A stretch of 34,404 bases of DNA, taken from positions 2,541,678-2,576,081 of the forward strand of contig BFEA01000006.1 in assembly GCA_003427395.1 (NCBI GenBank), written 5' to 3'. The notes beneath the pieces were generated by a model, which worked only from the letters and a program-made list of their open reading frames with translations, was not told the origin of the DNA and made no database searches. How positions within the stretch are numbered: the first letter of the stretch is position 1; each line of letters opens with the position of its first letter. Positions 1 to 9,597 of the stretch are shown in pieces. The DNA is from Chara braunii (lineage: Eukaryota > Streptophyta > Charophyceae > Charales > Characeae). The position numbers and the translations under genes are program-made.

Positions 1-2953
1 TACTGAGGGTGCCTGGTTTTTCATCGGGGCGCAGTGCTACTAGGATTGATGCGCCCCAACATTTCCAAGGCGCAAAACCGGGTCATCACGATGGGTTCAT
101 TGTGACGAGTGGCGGAACCGATACACGATGGTGGTGGCGCAAAGATGTCGAGTCATGGAGTGAAGCGGTGGGGAAAGTTGATGATGGGGAGGAAGAAGGT
201 GTGTGAAGGGTGAAGGTGACAGCGATGGATCAAGTGTGGGCCGGGTGGACTTCTGCTGAGGTATTGGGGACAGTGGAAGGTGGTTGTTGAATTTTGGTTT
301 GGTGGGTTGTTTTCGAGCGTCCTTGCGTATGAAGATGTAATATGTTGTTGTTGCTTATCTCTACGAGAAGATGCAATACTTTGTAAGGTCACAAATTCTC
401 TTCTTCTGGGACTGCCTGCGGGGAGCTGTTGGCGGGTTCAGCAACCTGGTTCTGCAACGTGGCGTGGATAGTTTTGGTAAACGCGCTGTTGTCTGTTGTT
501 GTCACCGTTCGGCTTTGACTGACCGGAGTGGTCGAATGACGACCGAGATGCCTTAAGGTCGGTGACGTGTGGAGGTGAGGTTCGGGAAGGGAGGGTCGTG
601 TGTTGGGTACTCGTAGGTTTCTGCGCTATTTTTAGGATATTATGATTTTCCGATTGACTGGGCATAATCTTGTATTTGTTTTCACCTGATGATCAACATA
701 TTTTTGCCGACTACTTTTTTTTAGAGTATTTCGATAGTATTTCTTGTATGAATTGGAGTATCTCTAACTGATGTTTTCCAGATATTGCTCGCAGTGTTTT
801 CTTGTGCAATTCCTATTCATGAGTATGTTATTTGGTACATAGTTGCTTCCCTTAACGATGACCTTAACTACGATCAGGATTACTTTCTTGATTTTATATG
901 TTCGTGAGTCCAATATTGGACATCTCAAATAAATCTCTTAAATTTTGTTTTTAAATTTTAATTTTCAAAAGATGTTTAAGACAAATTTTCTAATTTTGTT
1001 TCTAATTTTCAATTTCTAAAAGTATATTTCCGAAGCATTTTTCCATTTGGAAAAATCTACGTTTGCAAATCTCAACGTCCTAGTCTTGATTACTGTCGCT
1101 GTAAATTACGATTCTGATTGTTTTTTTTCGTTAATTCTGTTACAAAGTTTGCCTGGGTCTTTGTACGGTATATTTGCGTCTGGCTTTGTAAATCTGTGGG
1201 GTTCTCCTTTAGGGTTGGAGCCCCTCCCCGTGAGGGTTTCACAAGGTGGGAGATGTTACCCTTCGAGGGGGGGAGGCGGTATTGAGGGATTCTCTTTTTC
1301 TGGGGCAGGCTGATTTACGGTCGGATTAGCACTGACGGTTGGGGAGAGAAGGCAAGGGGGTGGCTGCTTATTGCAGGGTATGAGGATGAGAGGGTTGCCT
1401 TCCCCGGAGGGGGTGGGGCAGAAGGAAAGGGGGGACTTCAACCTGTGAGGTATGCTCTAGGGAGAATTGTATGCCTTTTAGGGGGTTGAAGTGCCCGTTC
1501 ATAGGTTGTTCCAAACTGGGGCTAAGAGGAGGGGGGTGCCTCCCGGTGGGGGCAATGTGGGAACAGGGGGTTTGCTTTTTTAGGGAAGGAGTAACTTCGA
1601 TGGTCACACATTGAGCTAATTATGTGTTGTGGAGTTCCAAGTGAATGTCAGAACCTGCATCTGAAGAGAGGACAATTTTTCCCCTCCTGTCCTCTTTTTG
1701 GATGTAGGTGAAGTTTCCATTTTATTTTATTTTTTTTCAGGTTGGTATCTGATTTTCCTGAGTTTTCAAAAATTTCTTAAAACTCTTAAGAAGTTATTCG
1801 GTAAGCAGGAAGGGGAAGGTTGGTTTTAGCAGGGTGGTGCTCGAACAGAGGATGGATTGGTGTTCAGGGTAGTGGGTCTATTAGAAGGGCGGGGTGGGGT
1901 GACAATGGTCGGTGTTGGAGCAGTTGCTCTGTAACCAAGGGGAGCTTGAGACTATTGGAGCTATGCCGAGGGTGGAAGGCATAATCATCTTGTTCAACGT
2001 AGCTGATGTCGGGGCAGTGACCCTGCAACTTTGGCGGCTGTGCAGCTAAGGAAGTTGTCGAGGGAGGAAGACATTTCCTGTCCGTCAGAACTAGTTTGGT
2101 CGGTACTGAGATAGTTGGTGTTGTTTTATCACCCTACTAAGGGAGGTATGAGATCTAGCGAGTTCCGGTACGAGGACTGAATGTCTTGGCAGTAGTCTTC
2201 ACTCTGCGGTGCGAGGAAGGAGCTGGATCATTGGTGGATGTCGTTTTCATGTCTTCCTGTTTTTTAGGTTGATCAGACTGTTTCATGTATGTTCTTAGTT
2301 TACCTCTCACGAAATTATAAAAAAAAAAAATCCAAGGTTTGGTTGGATGTTCATGGTTGTGAAGGGGGTCTTAAGAATGATTTAGAATTCTGGGGATTCC
2401 TAGCAACTCATCTTAGATGGCTCCATTGCTGATATACTTAGTGATCTGCGGCTTTTCGATGCCAAAACGACGTTGGTCGGTGCTGGGGTGTTGCCGTGTA
2501 ACCTAAAGATGCAGGAGTGTGAGGCCTGATAAAGAGATTTGGGGATGCTTTGGGGTGGGCCTTCCAAGGGACAACCAAGGGTTGCTGCGGGAACGACGCT
2601 GGTTGGAGCTGGGGTGAGTCGTGTTGCCTTGTAACCCATTAGGGTGGGGGTGTGAGGCATGGAAGAGCCTGACAGGGAGTAAGACAATGTGGGAAAGCTT
2701 TAGAAGGGTTGCTAGGAATACACAGGGTCTTGATCATTTGTAGGACCTCTGTGGTGGCGTGTTTCGTTGTGGCCAGACCCTTTTTTTGAAGTTTGTCGTA
2801 GTAATTTTCTAAGTCGTTCAAAATCGTCTTAGCCAAAGTCGGGTGATGCCCCCGGTATTTTAAACTTTCAAAATTTCATGTAAATTTCTATATGGGATAC
2901 TGGGCTCATTTCCTAGCACGTATTGCTCCCCACGAATAGATTGGAACCTTGTT
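1..2953. other. Noncoding, G-rich region without a gene
   Basis: I see no supportable gene. Short ORFs on both strands lack recognisable domains. The plus strand is strongly G-rich between about 1200 and 1610, with several GGGG runs. A perfect 8-bp inverted repeat (GGGGCGCA at 26-33, TGCGCCCC at 50-57, 16-nt loop) lies at the left edge. AT-rich sequence fills 860-1050. The region could be old LTR or other retroelement-derived DNA, but nothing visible proves that. Confidence 0.5.
1901..2660 (+). repeat. Degenerate dispersed direct repeat, three clear copies
   Basis: A motif of about 55-60 bp recurs near 1901-1955, 2465-2522 and 2592-2660. Each copy has a GGTYGGWGYTGGRG-like core followed 10-20 bases later by GTAACC. 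A fourth, weaker match (GATGTCGGGGCAGTGACCCTGCAAC-like) lies near 2005. The two right-hand copies are the closest and both continue into a GTGTGAGGC motif. No ORF runs through them consistently. They are probably remnants of an internally repeated LTR or satellite. Confidence 0.45.
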
Positions 2954-2957
2954 CCCC

Positions 2958-2988
<31 letters not shown>

Positions 2989-2997
2989 AAAAAAAAA
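2954..2997. repeat. Homopolymer block: about 25 C then 19 A
   Basis: An uninterrupted poly-C run (2954-2978) passes straight into poly-A (2979-2997). Such paired homopolymers are rare in real DNA and often mark assembly or sequencing trouble, so the lengths and the join should be treated as uncertain. Confidence 0.8.
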
Positions 2998-3044
2998 CCC
3001 TTTGTGTGCCTTTTCTCTTTTAACACAGCCCAGTAGAAGCAGTT

Positions 3045-4162
3045 GCTATTTCCACTGGACCCACCCCTTTGATTGTTGTTGTCATCGTTGTTGTGCTGGT
3101 TTGGGATGGTTTTGCTATGGTTTGAGACATTGTTGGTTGCCCTGGCATTGATCTATTGGGACTCCCACAGGTTCATCTGTGTCCAGGTCTGACCTTCCTT
3201 ACGCCCTGGGTGTGGTGGGAACCTCCTTGGACCACGGTGTCCAAATCTGCCACCTCCTCCTTGAACTGCCAGTACACGGCCCTAGGCTTGCAGAAAAAGC
3301 CACTCGTCCCCACCGCACTGCAGCAATGGCTCGGTCTACCGGACCACAATGGCCGGCGGAGCAGCCAAAATGAAAAGAAGTGTGCCACTGGCGGTTCGGA
3401 AACGCTTGGCGCACAGTAAAGCGCCTTAGGTCCAAGTGTACTGGTGGTTTAGTGTGAAGGTTGTGGTTGGGACTTCCTCTTCCACACCTCCGGTCCTTGG
3501 TCTTAGCACTGCTAATGACCTTTCCCCCTACTAATTACCCTTTTTCAATTCAGAGTTTAAAGAAAGATCGCATAGTTGTTGCAGTGTGGCTTATTGTTAG
3601 GCCCACTCAGTATATTTTCTATAGGTGAACCCTGTTTGACCGATCTCTGCGACTAGCACTGGGAATATACGGATTTCAGGCATAGTGAGGTGCACCTGTT
3701 TCAATTGTTATACTGGTGTTGCTCCATGACCTTGCTTTTCAACTAGGGAATCCATCTTGCGGGTCAATGCCTCCTCGTTGTGCATTGTCTAACTCCCTTA
3801 TTCTGGTCTTTGAAACCGAGCTCTAAACTCAGCCAGGAATTAATTCAATCACTTGCTAGTGCCATAGAGGTTTATCCATCCTCAAAACTATACTCTGCTA
3901 CTTTCTTTCGCATCACCTTTTAGTGAAACACACACAAAGGATATCTGGTGATCCAGTGAGATCCGCTCTAGAAACATCAAGGTCCGTCGCTCTGCAATCC
4001 ATAATATATCGCGATCCTTTCTGCCATGAAAAGGGTCACCGAACTCCATCGTGTAGCTGAATTTGTCCTCTTGCAGCCACCCCTTCTCCTTTGTGCCCTG
4101 TTTCTTCTCTTCCCACAACCTCTTCTGTGGCTTAGCGAATAATGCATCTTGAAACTTTGCAA
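3045..4162 (-). pseudogene. Decayed retrotransposon Gag fragment
   Basis: On the minus strand an open stretch at 4118-3888 reads like the Gag capsid region of LTR retrotransposons: GRKDRDILWIAERR, then ISFVCVSLKGDA, matching the usual pattern GRK..DFLW..E....F..ISF....LKG.A. In the same frame past stop codons (about 3840-3790) comes FLAEFRARFQRP, like the conserved F...FRxRF.P segment. Further downstream (about 3300-3060) the minus strand encodes a Gly/Arg/Asn-rich tail ending in NSNCFYW, reminiscent of the nucleocapsid just before a CCHC knuckle, but the knuckle is not intact. Multiple stops and frame changes make this a pseudogene. No pol domain follows on this strand. Whether it is Ty3- or Ty1-type cannot be decided. 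Confidence 0.4.
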
Positions 4163-4558
4163 ACCCGACCTTGAAGGCTTGCTATATTCACTTCTCTAAA
4201 CTGTCATTCAATGTGTTTGTGTTGTCCTTGAGGATGCCAAAATTTTGGCTCATCTGGATCTTGTCCTTCCTCCGGATTTCTCTGCAGCTCCTCAGTCGCA
4301 AAGTGATTATTGAGGGTCAGTGTGGCTACTCAATCCACATCCATCCGGTCACTTATTCTGCTTTTTTGTGTGCCAGAATGACTTATCCTCCGATAGTTTC
4401 ACAGCTCGAGCACGCATTGAAGTTGAGATTCACACGATGTTTGCAAGATTCCCGCGGTATGAGCACACTCAGAACTTATGTACAACTTGAAATGGTGTAC
4501 AATTTCTCAAGATCTGCGGCTATGGCCACCAACAACAACGACAAGCAGGTAAGTTCCT

Positions 4559-4560
4559 CT

Positions 4561-4592
<32 letters not shown>

Positions 4593-4618
4593 GTCTCTCT
4601 CCCTCTTTGTGTGTGTGT

Positions 4619-4676
<58 letters not shown>

Positions 4677-4682
4677 GTGTGT
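4559..4682 (+). repeat. Compound microsatellite (CT)n then (GT)n
   Basis: CT dinucleotides with a few interruptions run from about 4559 to 4605 and pass into GT dinucleotides with occasional TATG interruptions up to about 4682. All long ORFs here are artefacts of the dinucleotide repeat. Confidence 0.95.
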
Positions 4683-4843
4683 GCCTGCCAGCTACTACTC
4701 AATACAGTCTCGCAATCGTTCTCCAGACGTTCTCCTTACTCTCGTTCTCCACTGTTGCGCTCAACTATAGCAACGGTGCCCAGTAGAGTTGACCTCTTCC
4801 TTGCTAGGTTGCGTTCACACATCCAAGATCTTGGTGCACAATA

Positions 4844-4903
4844 ATGCAGAACCGCTTCCGCATAAGCCAGAAAGTGCAGCAGCGCTTCGGCATAAGCTAG
4901 AAG
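4844..4903 (+). repeat. Tandem duplication of a 30-bp unit
   Basis: Two adjacent 30-bp units (4844-4873 and 4874-4903) differ at a handful of positions. Both contain GCAG, CGCTTC, GCATAAGC and AGAA. They keep a common reading frame in the candidate membrane-anchor ORF (4789-5037), giving two similar segments ending in HKPE and HKLE. Confidence 0.7.
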
Positions 4904-5144
4904 CAAAGAAGAGGAGGTTCCTGATGCTGGCTTCCCTTTTGTGCATCTGCCTTTTGGCCCTCTTTGCCAGACCCTCTCTCGACCAACAAAGATTCAGCCT
5001 GTCATGGGGATCTTTATGGGACTTATCTGTGACTTGATTGGTACCAGGGTTATCCTGCGGAGGTGTGTGTTTCTTTTGTATGTCCCCTCTCTCGTCACTC
5101 TACCTCCTTTTTATGGCATACTTGGCCGTTGGGGTACAAACAAC

Positions 5145-5529
5145 TCACACTAAACTACAACTTTTGAAGACTTGTTGTTGAGCGGCACAGTGAAGGAATA
5201 AATGCTTGCCTTGGGTCCAAATGTTACTCTCATTCTGTGACAACTGCATGCAGCCTACATACATATAAGATTGCCTTGTTCGAATCTGGCATCCCATAAA
5301 CTCCAAGGTGCCTGACCTGTTATGCGTCATTTTCAGGACCAGTCCTTCAGGATAACAGTTAGACAAAGCCTCAAAGATCACTGCCCTTGTTTTCTCCTCT
5401 TGGCTGGATATGATCAACAACACATCATCAATCAACCGTAACGCTCCGATGAACAAGCATGCTCGTCTGAGAGTGCATGTTAACTGGTACTCAGAGTATG
5501 CGCACATGATACATGCGATCGGCGGGCTC
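5145..5529 (-). pseudogene. Reverse transcriptase, C-terminal part (YxDD-box region)
   Basis: This holds the second half of the Penelope-like reverse transcriptase. RLIDDVLLI carries the catalytic Asp-Asp pair (codons at 5424-5429), where PLEs usually have a Y.DD box, so the tyrosine position is changed to Leu here. It is followed by YPEGLVLKMTHN and LEFMGCQIR, resembling the segment after the catalytic box in this family. The beginning, PPIACIMCAY, continues directly from the MGKSMSP motif at 6002-6030 across inserted element A. The ORF ends at a stop at 5145 and I see no convincing continuation. Confidence 0.65.
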
Positions 5530-6001
5530 CACAAGCGGTTATCGGGTAGCTGAAAATTCAGGAATGAAAATTCTGAAGTGAGAGTTTTGGGCAGTCTGAA
5601 AATCCTGAATGGTTATGAAGTGGGGAAAGGTCCGAAGACCCTGAAAACCACCTGTTTAGGTAGGCTGCATCCTGAAGTGGTGAAGGGTGTCCTGAAGTGG
5701 TCAACTGAGAGTTTTGGGCAGTCTGAAAATCCTGAATGGTCCTGAAGTGGTGAAAGGTCCGAAGACCATGAAAACCACCCTTCACCACTTGAGGATGTAG
5801 CCTGCCTAAACAGGTGGTTTTCAGGGTCTTCGGAGCTTTCACCACTTCAGGACCATTCAGGATTTTCAGACCTGAATGGTCCTGAAGTGGTGAAAGGTCC
5901 AAAGACTCTGAAAACCACCTGTTTAGGCAGAAAGTATCCTGAAGTGGTGAAGGGTGTCCTGAAGTGGTGATGAAAAATACAAATGTTGTTAACCTTCTCT
6001 C
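5530..6001 (+). mobile_element. Non-autonomous DNA element, copy A (472 bp)
   Basis: The element starts CACAAGCGGTTATC and ends GTTAACCTTCTCTC. It is flanked by 8-bp near-identical direct repeats (GCGGGCTC at 5522-5529, ACGGGCTC at 6002-6009), which read as a target-site duplication. The two ends share only an inner GGTTA motif as an inverted repeat. The interior has no ORF. It contains a long hairpin: left arm 5721-5779, right arm 5813-5871, 59 bp with about two mismatches and a 33-nt loop. It splits the reverse transcriptase codon string at ...SMSP/PIAC..., so precise removal would rejoin the frame there. Copy B has the same length and design. Superfamily is uncertain; 8-bp duplications are typical of hAT and a few other groups. 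Confidence 0.8.
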
Positions 6002-6932
6002 ACGGGCTCATGCTCTTGCCCATTGACACTCCTACCACCTGTCTTAATAATACCCCTGTTGCATAGAAATACGTATGCTCAATCTCTAACTGCACGAAGT
6101 TCTTCACTTCTTCCAATTTCAACAACCTCCAATGGCCGGCTTCTGTCGTAACTCCAAACATCACTCCTTTCCCTTGGGTATTAACCGGCACAAACTTGTG
6201 TCCCTTTGACAGGTGGTGATCAATGATCCAGTCAACTCCTTGCAGAATAATGTCGTGGGGTAACTTACTAAACATTTCCTTGATGTCAAATGAGTAGGAA
6301 GTTACCTCATGTTCACTGGGTAGCTTACTCAACCTTCTGTTAATTCCTTCAATTTGCGCTGTCAGATCTGAGACAACTCGAAGGTTGAAGTGCCAACTCT
6401 TGGACAGGCTGTACAAAAGGAAATTCAATGCTTTGCTCACCATTCGTGTTGTTTTCATCATCGGTTCTTTAAACAAAGGACAAATGGGTCTGAAGTGACT
6501 CAAATCCTTCTGTTTTGGAATCACGTATGTAGTACCGAATATTCCCTTAACATCCCAATTCACAGTTTTCTGAATCCTCCGTTGCTGGGCGTCCTCATGC
6601 ACCTCCCTCAAAACCTGTGCTTCACTGTAATTGACAATGCGGTACCCAAGGTTACATACGAAGGTACTAATCATAGCATCGAAATAGGTAGCCGGCCACA
6701 TTACAACCGATTCCCCGAAGTTCTTATCCACTGGAGATACGACGAGTTCGCTTAATCTCTTCTTCAACGCTAAGACTTCGTTCACAAACACATTCGGCGA
6801 CTGGCTAGTCCCTGAAGACAAACACGCAGACAAATCCAACTTAGAACAATCAGGGATAATTCCTCCCAAATTTCACCTGTTTTTGAAACCTGCGATTAAT
6901 TCATCGCGAAGGAGTTGCAGCCACTTCCACTT
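6002..6932 (-). pseudogene. Reverse transcriptase, N-terminal part (Penelope-like)
   Basis: This encodes the fingers and palm of a Penelope-like reverse transcriptase. Visible motifs in order are SPVDKNFGESVVMWPATYF (the DKN-G..V family signature), a YVIPKQKDLSHFRPI region, SYSFDIKEMFSKLPHD carrying the first catalytic Asp (codon about 6285-6287), and VGVSMGKSMSP, the equivalent of the G.xMGS.lSP motif. An in-frame TGA lies upstream of the first ATG (6869), and the reading frame clearly extends to about 6932 (KWKWLQLLRDEL). The gene stops where element A is inserted; the catalytic DD half is at 5145-5529. A CDS start at 6869 is therefore an artefact of the stop codon. Confidence 0.75.
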
Positions 6933-7176
6933 TCGTAATGTTATTTGCATTCGACAAAAGTGGGTGCAAATCTGCTACCTCACTTAGTCGAAACCGGACA
7001 TGTTCATATTTGCATTTCGACTTCCACTTACTGATATGTACAGTTTCGAATTGTCCTCCCTTCTCGAACAAATTCTTACAATTTTCAAGTGCAAAAACCT
7101 CAGTCTGGTGTTTAACTTTATTTTCCCCAAACGACTTTCCATCTTGGAGTCCAGTCTGTACCTCCCCCCGACCTTA

Positions 7177-7722
7177 TCACAAGTGACTTTCTATCTTGGA
7201 GTCCAGAAAGGCATAAAAGTCTAAAAAATCGGATTCGTTATTGGTACATAAGAAACGTATCGGATTAACCGATCTCCCCGGATGTGAATCCTCCTTTCCT
7301 TTCACCCGGTTCCTCTCCCTCTTTCCCAATTTCCTTTTCTTACCTTTCTTTACTGCCTTAACTACAACTGAGTTCAAATAAGGAGACCACCTACTAATGT
7401 ACACCTCCTCCAACTTCCCCAGATCATTACCCTCAAAAATGTCGACAAAAATAAGCGTATAGTTTCCACATCCGAAGGCTGCAATCCATCGATGGAAATG
7501 TGCTTGTGTCCTATTTCTTACCACGTACAGATGTTCACGCCATCTGACGGAACAGGTTCGCGTGGTCTTCCAATTTTTGACATAGCTGAGTACAGAGCAG
7601 AACAGTATCATAGGTGCGACGACAACGCTGGTGTGGAAGTCATCTGGATCGCGGACTAAACAGACGCCGGAGCCGAGGAATCTGCGGAAAAAGAGGGGTG
7701 AAGTAACGTAGTGTAGATACAT
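7177..7722 (-). pseudogene. GIY-YIG-like endonuclease domain of the Penelope-like element
   Basis: The middle of this ORF reads VKNWKTTRTCSVRWREH, then a spacer with FHRWIAAFGCGNYTLIFVD, then LEEVYISRWSPYLN. This follows the GIY-YIG nuclease plan as used by Penelope-like elements: a YVGKT-like second motif (here altered by extra residues), the R..EH catalytic region, the catalytic Glu in LEE, and a terminal S.P.LN. The first GIY motif is not clear; the start at 7722 is uncertain. A Lys/Arg-rich tail follows, which may be a nuclear localisation or DNA-binding segment. The end carries DSKIESHL, and a near copy of the encoding DNA lies 50 bp downstream (7133-7155 against 7183-7205), a small duplication. 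Frames then change before the reverse transcriptase. Confidence 0.6.
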
Positions 7723-7873
7723 TACGAGTGTTCAATGCTCCCAAGGCTGCACGAATCGTAATTTGGAAATACTACTACGGCTAGTGGTGATAATGCTCTG
7801 AGTAAGCAAGTCCGTTGGCTAAACATGTATGTGGACTCATGGCTACGACTATCCCGGGATTGATTTCCTTAAT

Positions 7874-8215
7874 CTAGAGAGAGTTGTATATGTAGCTGTT
7901 CTTCACCGATGTCTTCTTCCTTGCTAAGATGGGCGTACGTACCCCCTTTGTCTTAGCTTTAAACCTTGTTACCCTTGTACTCAGCTCTCCCATCTTTAGA
8001 ATGTTCCGACGTGGAGTTCTTTTTGCCGACAATTCCATTGGCGGGCTGTCTTTCAAAGCAACGTCCTCTTCTCTCTTCCTTTTCTCCGATATGCATAACT
8101 TTCCCGCCTTCTCACTTAATTCTTGTGCCACACTCGTTTCATTCTTCTCGCTGCTATACTCGGACTCCCCTTCATCTTCCGAAAAGGAACTCCACCTCCT
8201 TCTTCCCTTTATCAT
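7874..8215 (-). pseudogene. Linker region of the Penelope-like element
   Basis: A minus-strand ORF of 113 codons is rich in Glu, Ser, Lys and Arg: an acidic stretch (EDEGESEYSSEKNE) is followed by basic patches (KRKREED, KRTPRRN, ARKKTSVK). It has no recognisable fold and lies between the coiled-coil segment and the GIY-YIG part on the same strand, so it is probably a disordered linker with nuclear localisation signals. It is frameshifted relative to the upstream coiled-coil segment at about 8215-8230. Confidence 0.4.
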
Positions 8216-8259
8216 CCTTGATTCCGCCTTTTAGTACCGGTAGCAGAGCCGTCTTCTAT

Positions 8260-8797
8260 TGGTGTAACCAGTCGTCTTTGATCTCGCTCATCATCATCAC
8301 TGCGTGCAGAGTGACGTTTTTCTTCATTTCAGCTCTCAACAACGCGTACTGCGCCTGACAGCTTCTTTTGCTCTATGTGGTTCTTCCTCCTCCTCCCTTT
8401 GTCTTGCTTCCTCCTTCTCCTATTCCTTTTCCCATTTCCTCCGGACTTTTTCCTCTTTATTCGCTCTCTCTTAATCAAAGTGCTCTTTAATGGAGGTCAC
8501 TCCTTTCGATAATTCCACAACCTTCTCCCGCATGTCCACTTCCCTCCGCGGGAGCGAGTATCTTCTTGGTTCATACCTCCTAGGGGAGTGTGATCTCCTT
8601 GAGTATGTTGACGTCGAGGGACAACTTGCACAGCGATCTCTGTGAGGGCACTGATTCTCGTAGTGCCCCTGCTCGTTACAGTTGAAGCACGTCACCGGAC
8701 TGTGCGATCTTCTTTCTTGACTTCCTCGGTCTTCATCTCGTCTTCGATCGTAGTTGCCTCTTTCTCCATTGCGTCTTTCCGATCCAGATATCTTCAT
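8260..8797 (-). pseudogene. CCHC zinc-knuckle plus coiled-coil protein, broken
   Basis: After an Arg-rich start, the ORF has CFNCNEQGHYENQC, a complete C-x2-C-x4-H-x4-C zinc knuckle as in nucleocapsid-type nucleic-acid binding proteins. A predicted helical region follows (MREKVVELSKGVTSIKEH). The first ORF stops at 8471 (TAA), but the same frame continues past it as ERANKEEKVRRKWEKE to a TAG. After a frame change, LRAEMKKNVTLHAVMMMSEI (near 8330) gives further coiled coil. It is likely the RNA-binding N-terminal module of the Penelope-like element downstream on the same strand. It could instead be the remains of a separate element's Gag-like ORF. Confidence 0.55.
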
Positions 8798-9527
8798 AAG
8801 TGAATTGAAAGTGGTTCACAAGTGGTGTATTCATACAAAGTGTGAAGCAGACACACGGGAGTGTGAAGCAAAACACAAGGTAATACACACATTGTCACCT
8901 TAGTGACACGTAGACATGAATCAAAGTAACCATTGGTTTCCACTTGTCAATCCGTCAAACCCAAGAACCGCCGTAAACCACGTTCCACCCACAGCGACGT
9001 TCCACCGTCGTCACAGTCGAAGTCGACTGTGGGAACCAGGAGCCTGAGGTCGAACTAATCTAGCCTACGTATTATATAGTTCAATTGAAAAAGGCGCGGC
9101 GCGGTCGGCCCTCCTCGATACGAGGTAGGGGGACCGAGATTGATTACACTTCTACTTCCTTCTACTGGCTTCTTGCACTGATATGAAAACATGCTATTTC
9201 AGACTGCAGACCACCCGTACGAATTCTCACTGGTTTATAAAAATGTAACTGGTCCTCTCAAACTTCTTGAAGTGTCTGGGGGTTGAATCACTAAAAGTAG
9301 AAAACAAGTAACGCAAACTAAGTGGTACCTATCACTCATCATTGGTACACAGTTCAAGATCCTAGTCCTATGGTTATTCATCCAACAGCAACGATATGTA
9401 GAAACAAGAGAAAACAAAAAATAACAAAACCATAAAAGGCCAGCCTTCACGGCTTATCGATACCCTGTTCGAATCCTTAAACAATCTGAACAGGAAGCTG
9501 TACCTGAGAAGCACGCCTGTTGGGGAA
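8798..9527. other. Noncoding, contains a perfect 9-bp palindrome
   Basis: No gene is seen. CACAGTCGA (9012-9020) and TCGACTGTG (9023-9031) form a perfect inverted repeat with a 2-nt centre. It lies upstream of the minus-strand element's first ORF and could be part of that element's leader. The rest has no visible structure. Confidence 0.5.
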
Positions 9528-9597
9528 GATCCCCCCTTCTGTTTTGGGTGTCCATGTCGTTTGATCCCCCCTTCTGTTTTGGGTGTCCATGTCGTTT
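9528..9597 (+). repeat. Perfect tandem duplication of 35 bp
   Basis: Units 9528-9562 and 9563-9597 appear identical, each beginning GATCCCCCCTTCTG and ending CATGTCGTTT. Because 35 is not a multiple of three, the overlapping minus-strand ORF (9705-9454) changes frame in the second unit and is unlikely to be a gene. Confidence 0.85.

Larger units (their letters stand above)
4519..5037 (+). other. Possible spliced host-gene fragment (weak)
   Basis: A short open segment from the ATG at 4522 (MATNNNDKQ) ends exactly at a consensus splice donor, CAG/GTAAGT (donor GT at 4549). It is followed by a CT/GT microsatellite that would lie in the intron, and a candidate acceptor CTGCCAG before about 4691. 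Joining in phase 0 opens about 50 codons that are rich in Ser/Arg and end at a stop near 4843. In another frame, 4789-5037 could encode a segment with KKRRF before a hydrophobic stretch LMLASLLCICLLALF, which has the charge pattern of a signal anchor. I recognise no family. The pieces may be exons of one gene or chance. No transcript evidence is available from the sequence. Confidence 0.2.
5145..8797 (-). mobile_element. Decayed Penelope-like retroelement with N-terminal GIY-YIG
   Basis: Consecutive minus-strand fragments line up in one order: CCHC zinc knuckle and coiled coil (8797 to about 8260), basic linker (8215-7874), GIY-YIG-like nuclease (7722-7177), then reverse transcriptase (6932-6002 and 5529-5145). 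Most Penelope-like elements carry GIY-YIG after the reverse transcriptase. A permuted, N-terminal arrangement is known for the Chlamys/Hydra-type clade, found in the green lineage among others, and this order fits it. Every part is broken by stops or frameshifts, and the reverse transcriptase is interrupted by DNA element A, so the copy is dead. I could not define its ends or target duplication. That the CCHC ORF belongs to the same element is inferred from strand and contiguity. Confidence 0.65.

Noticed and set aside
4611-4844. ORFs with long Cys-Val repeats
   Set aside because: They are translations of the GT microsatellite and carry no protein signal.
5558-5902. Minus-strand ORF (and its counterpart 14345-13968) in elements B and A
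   Set aside because: Lies across the 59-bp hairpin of the non-autonomous element; no domain, and similarity between the two copies is explained by the DNA repeat.
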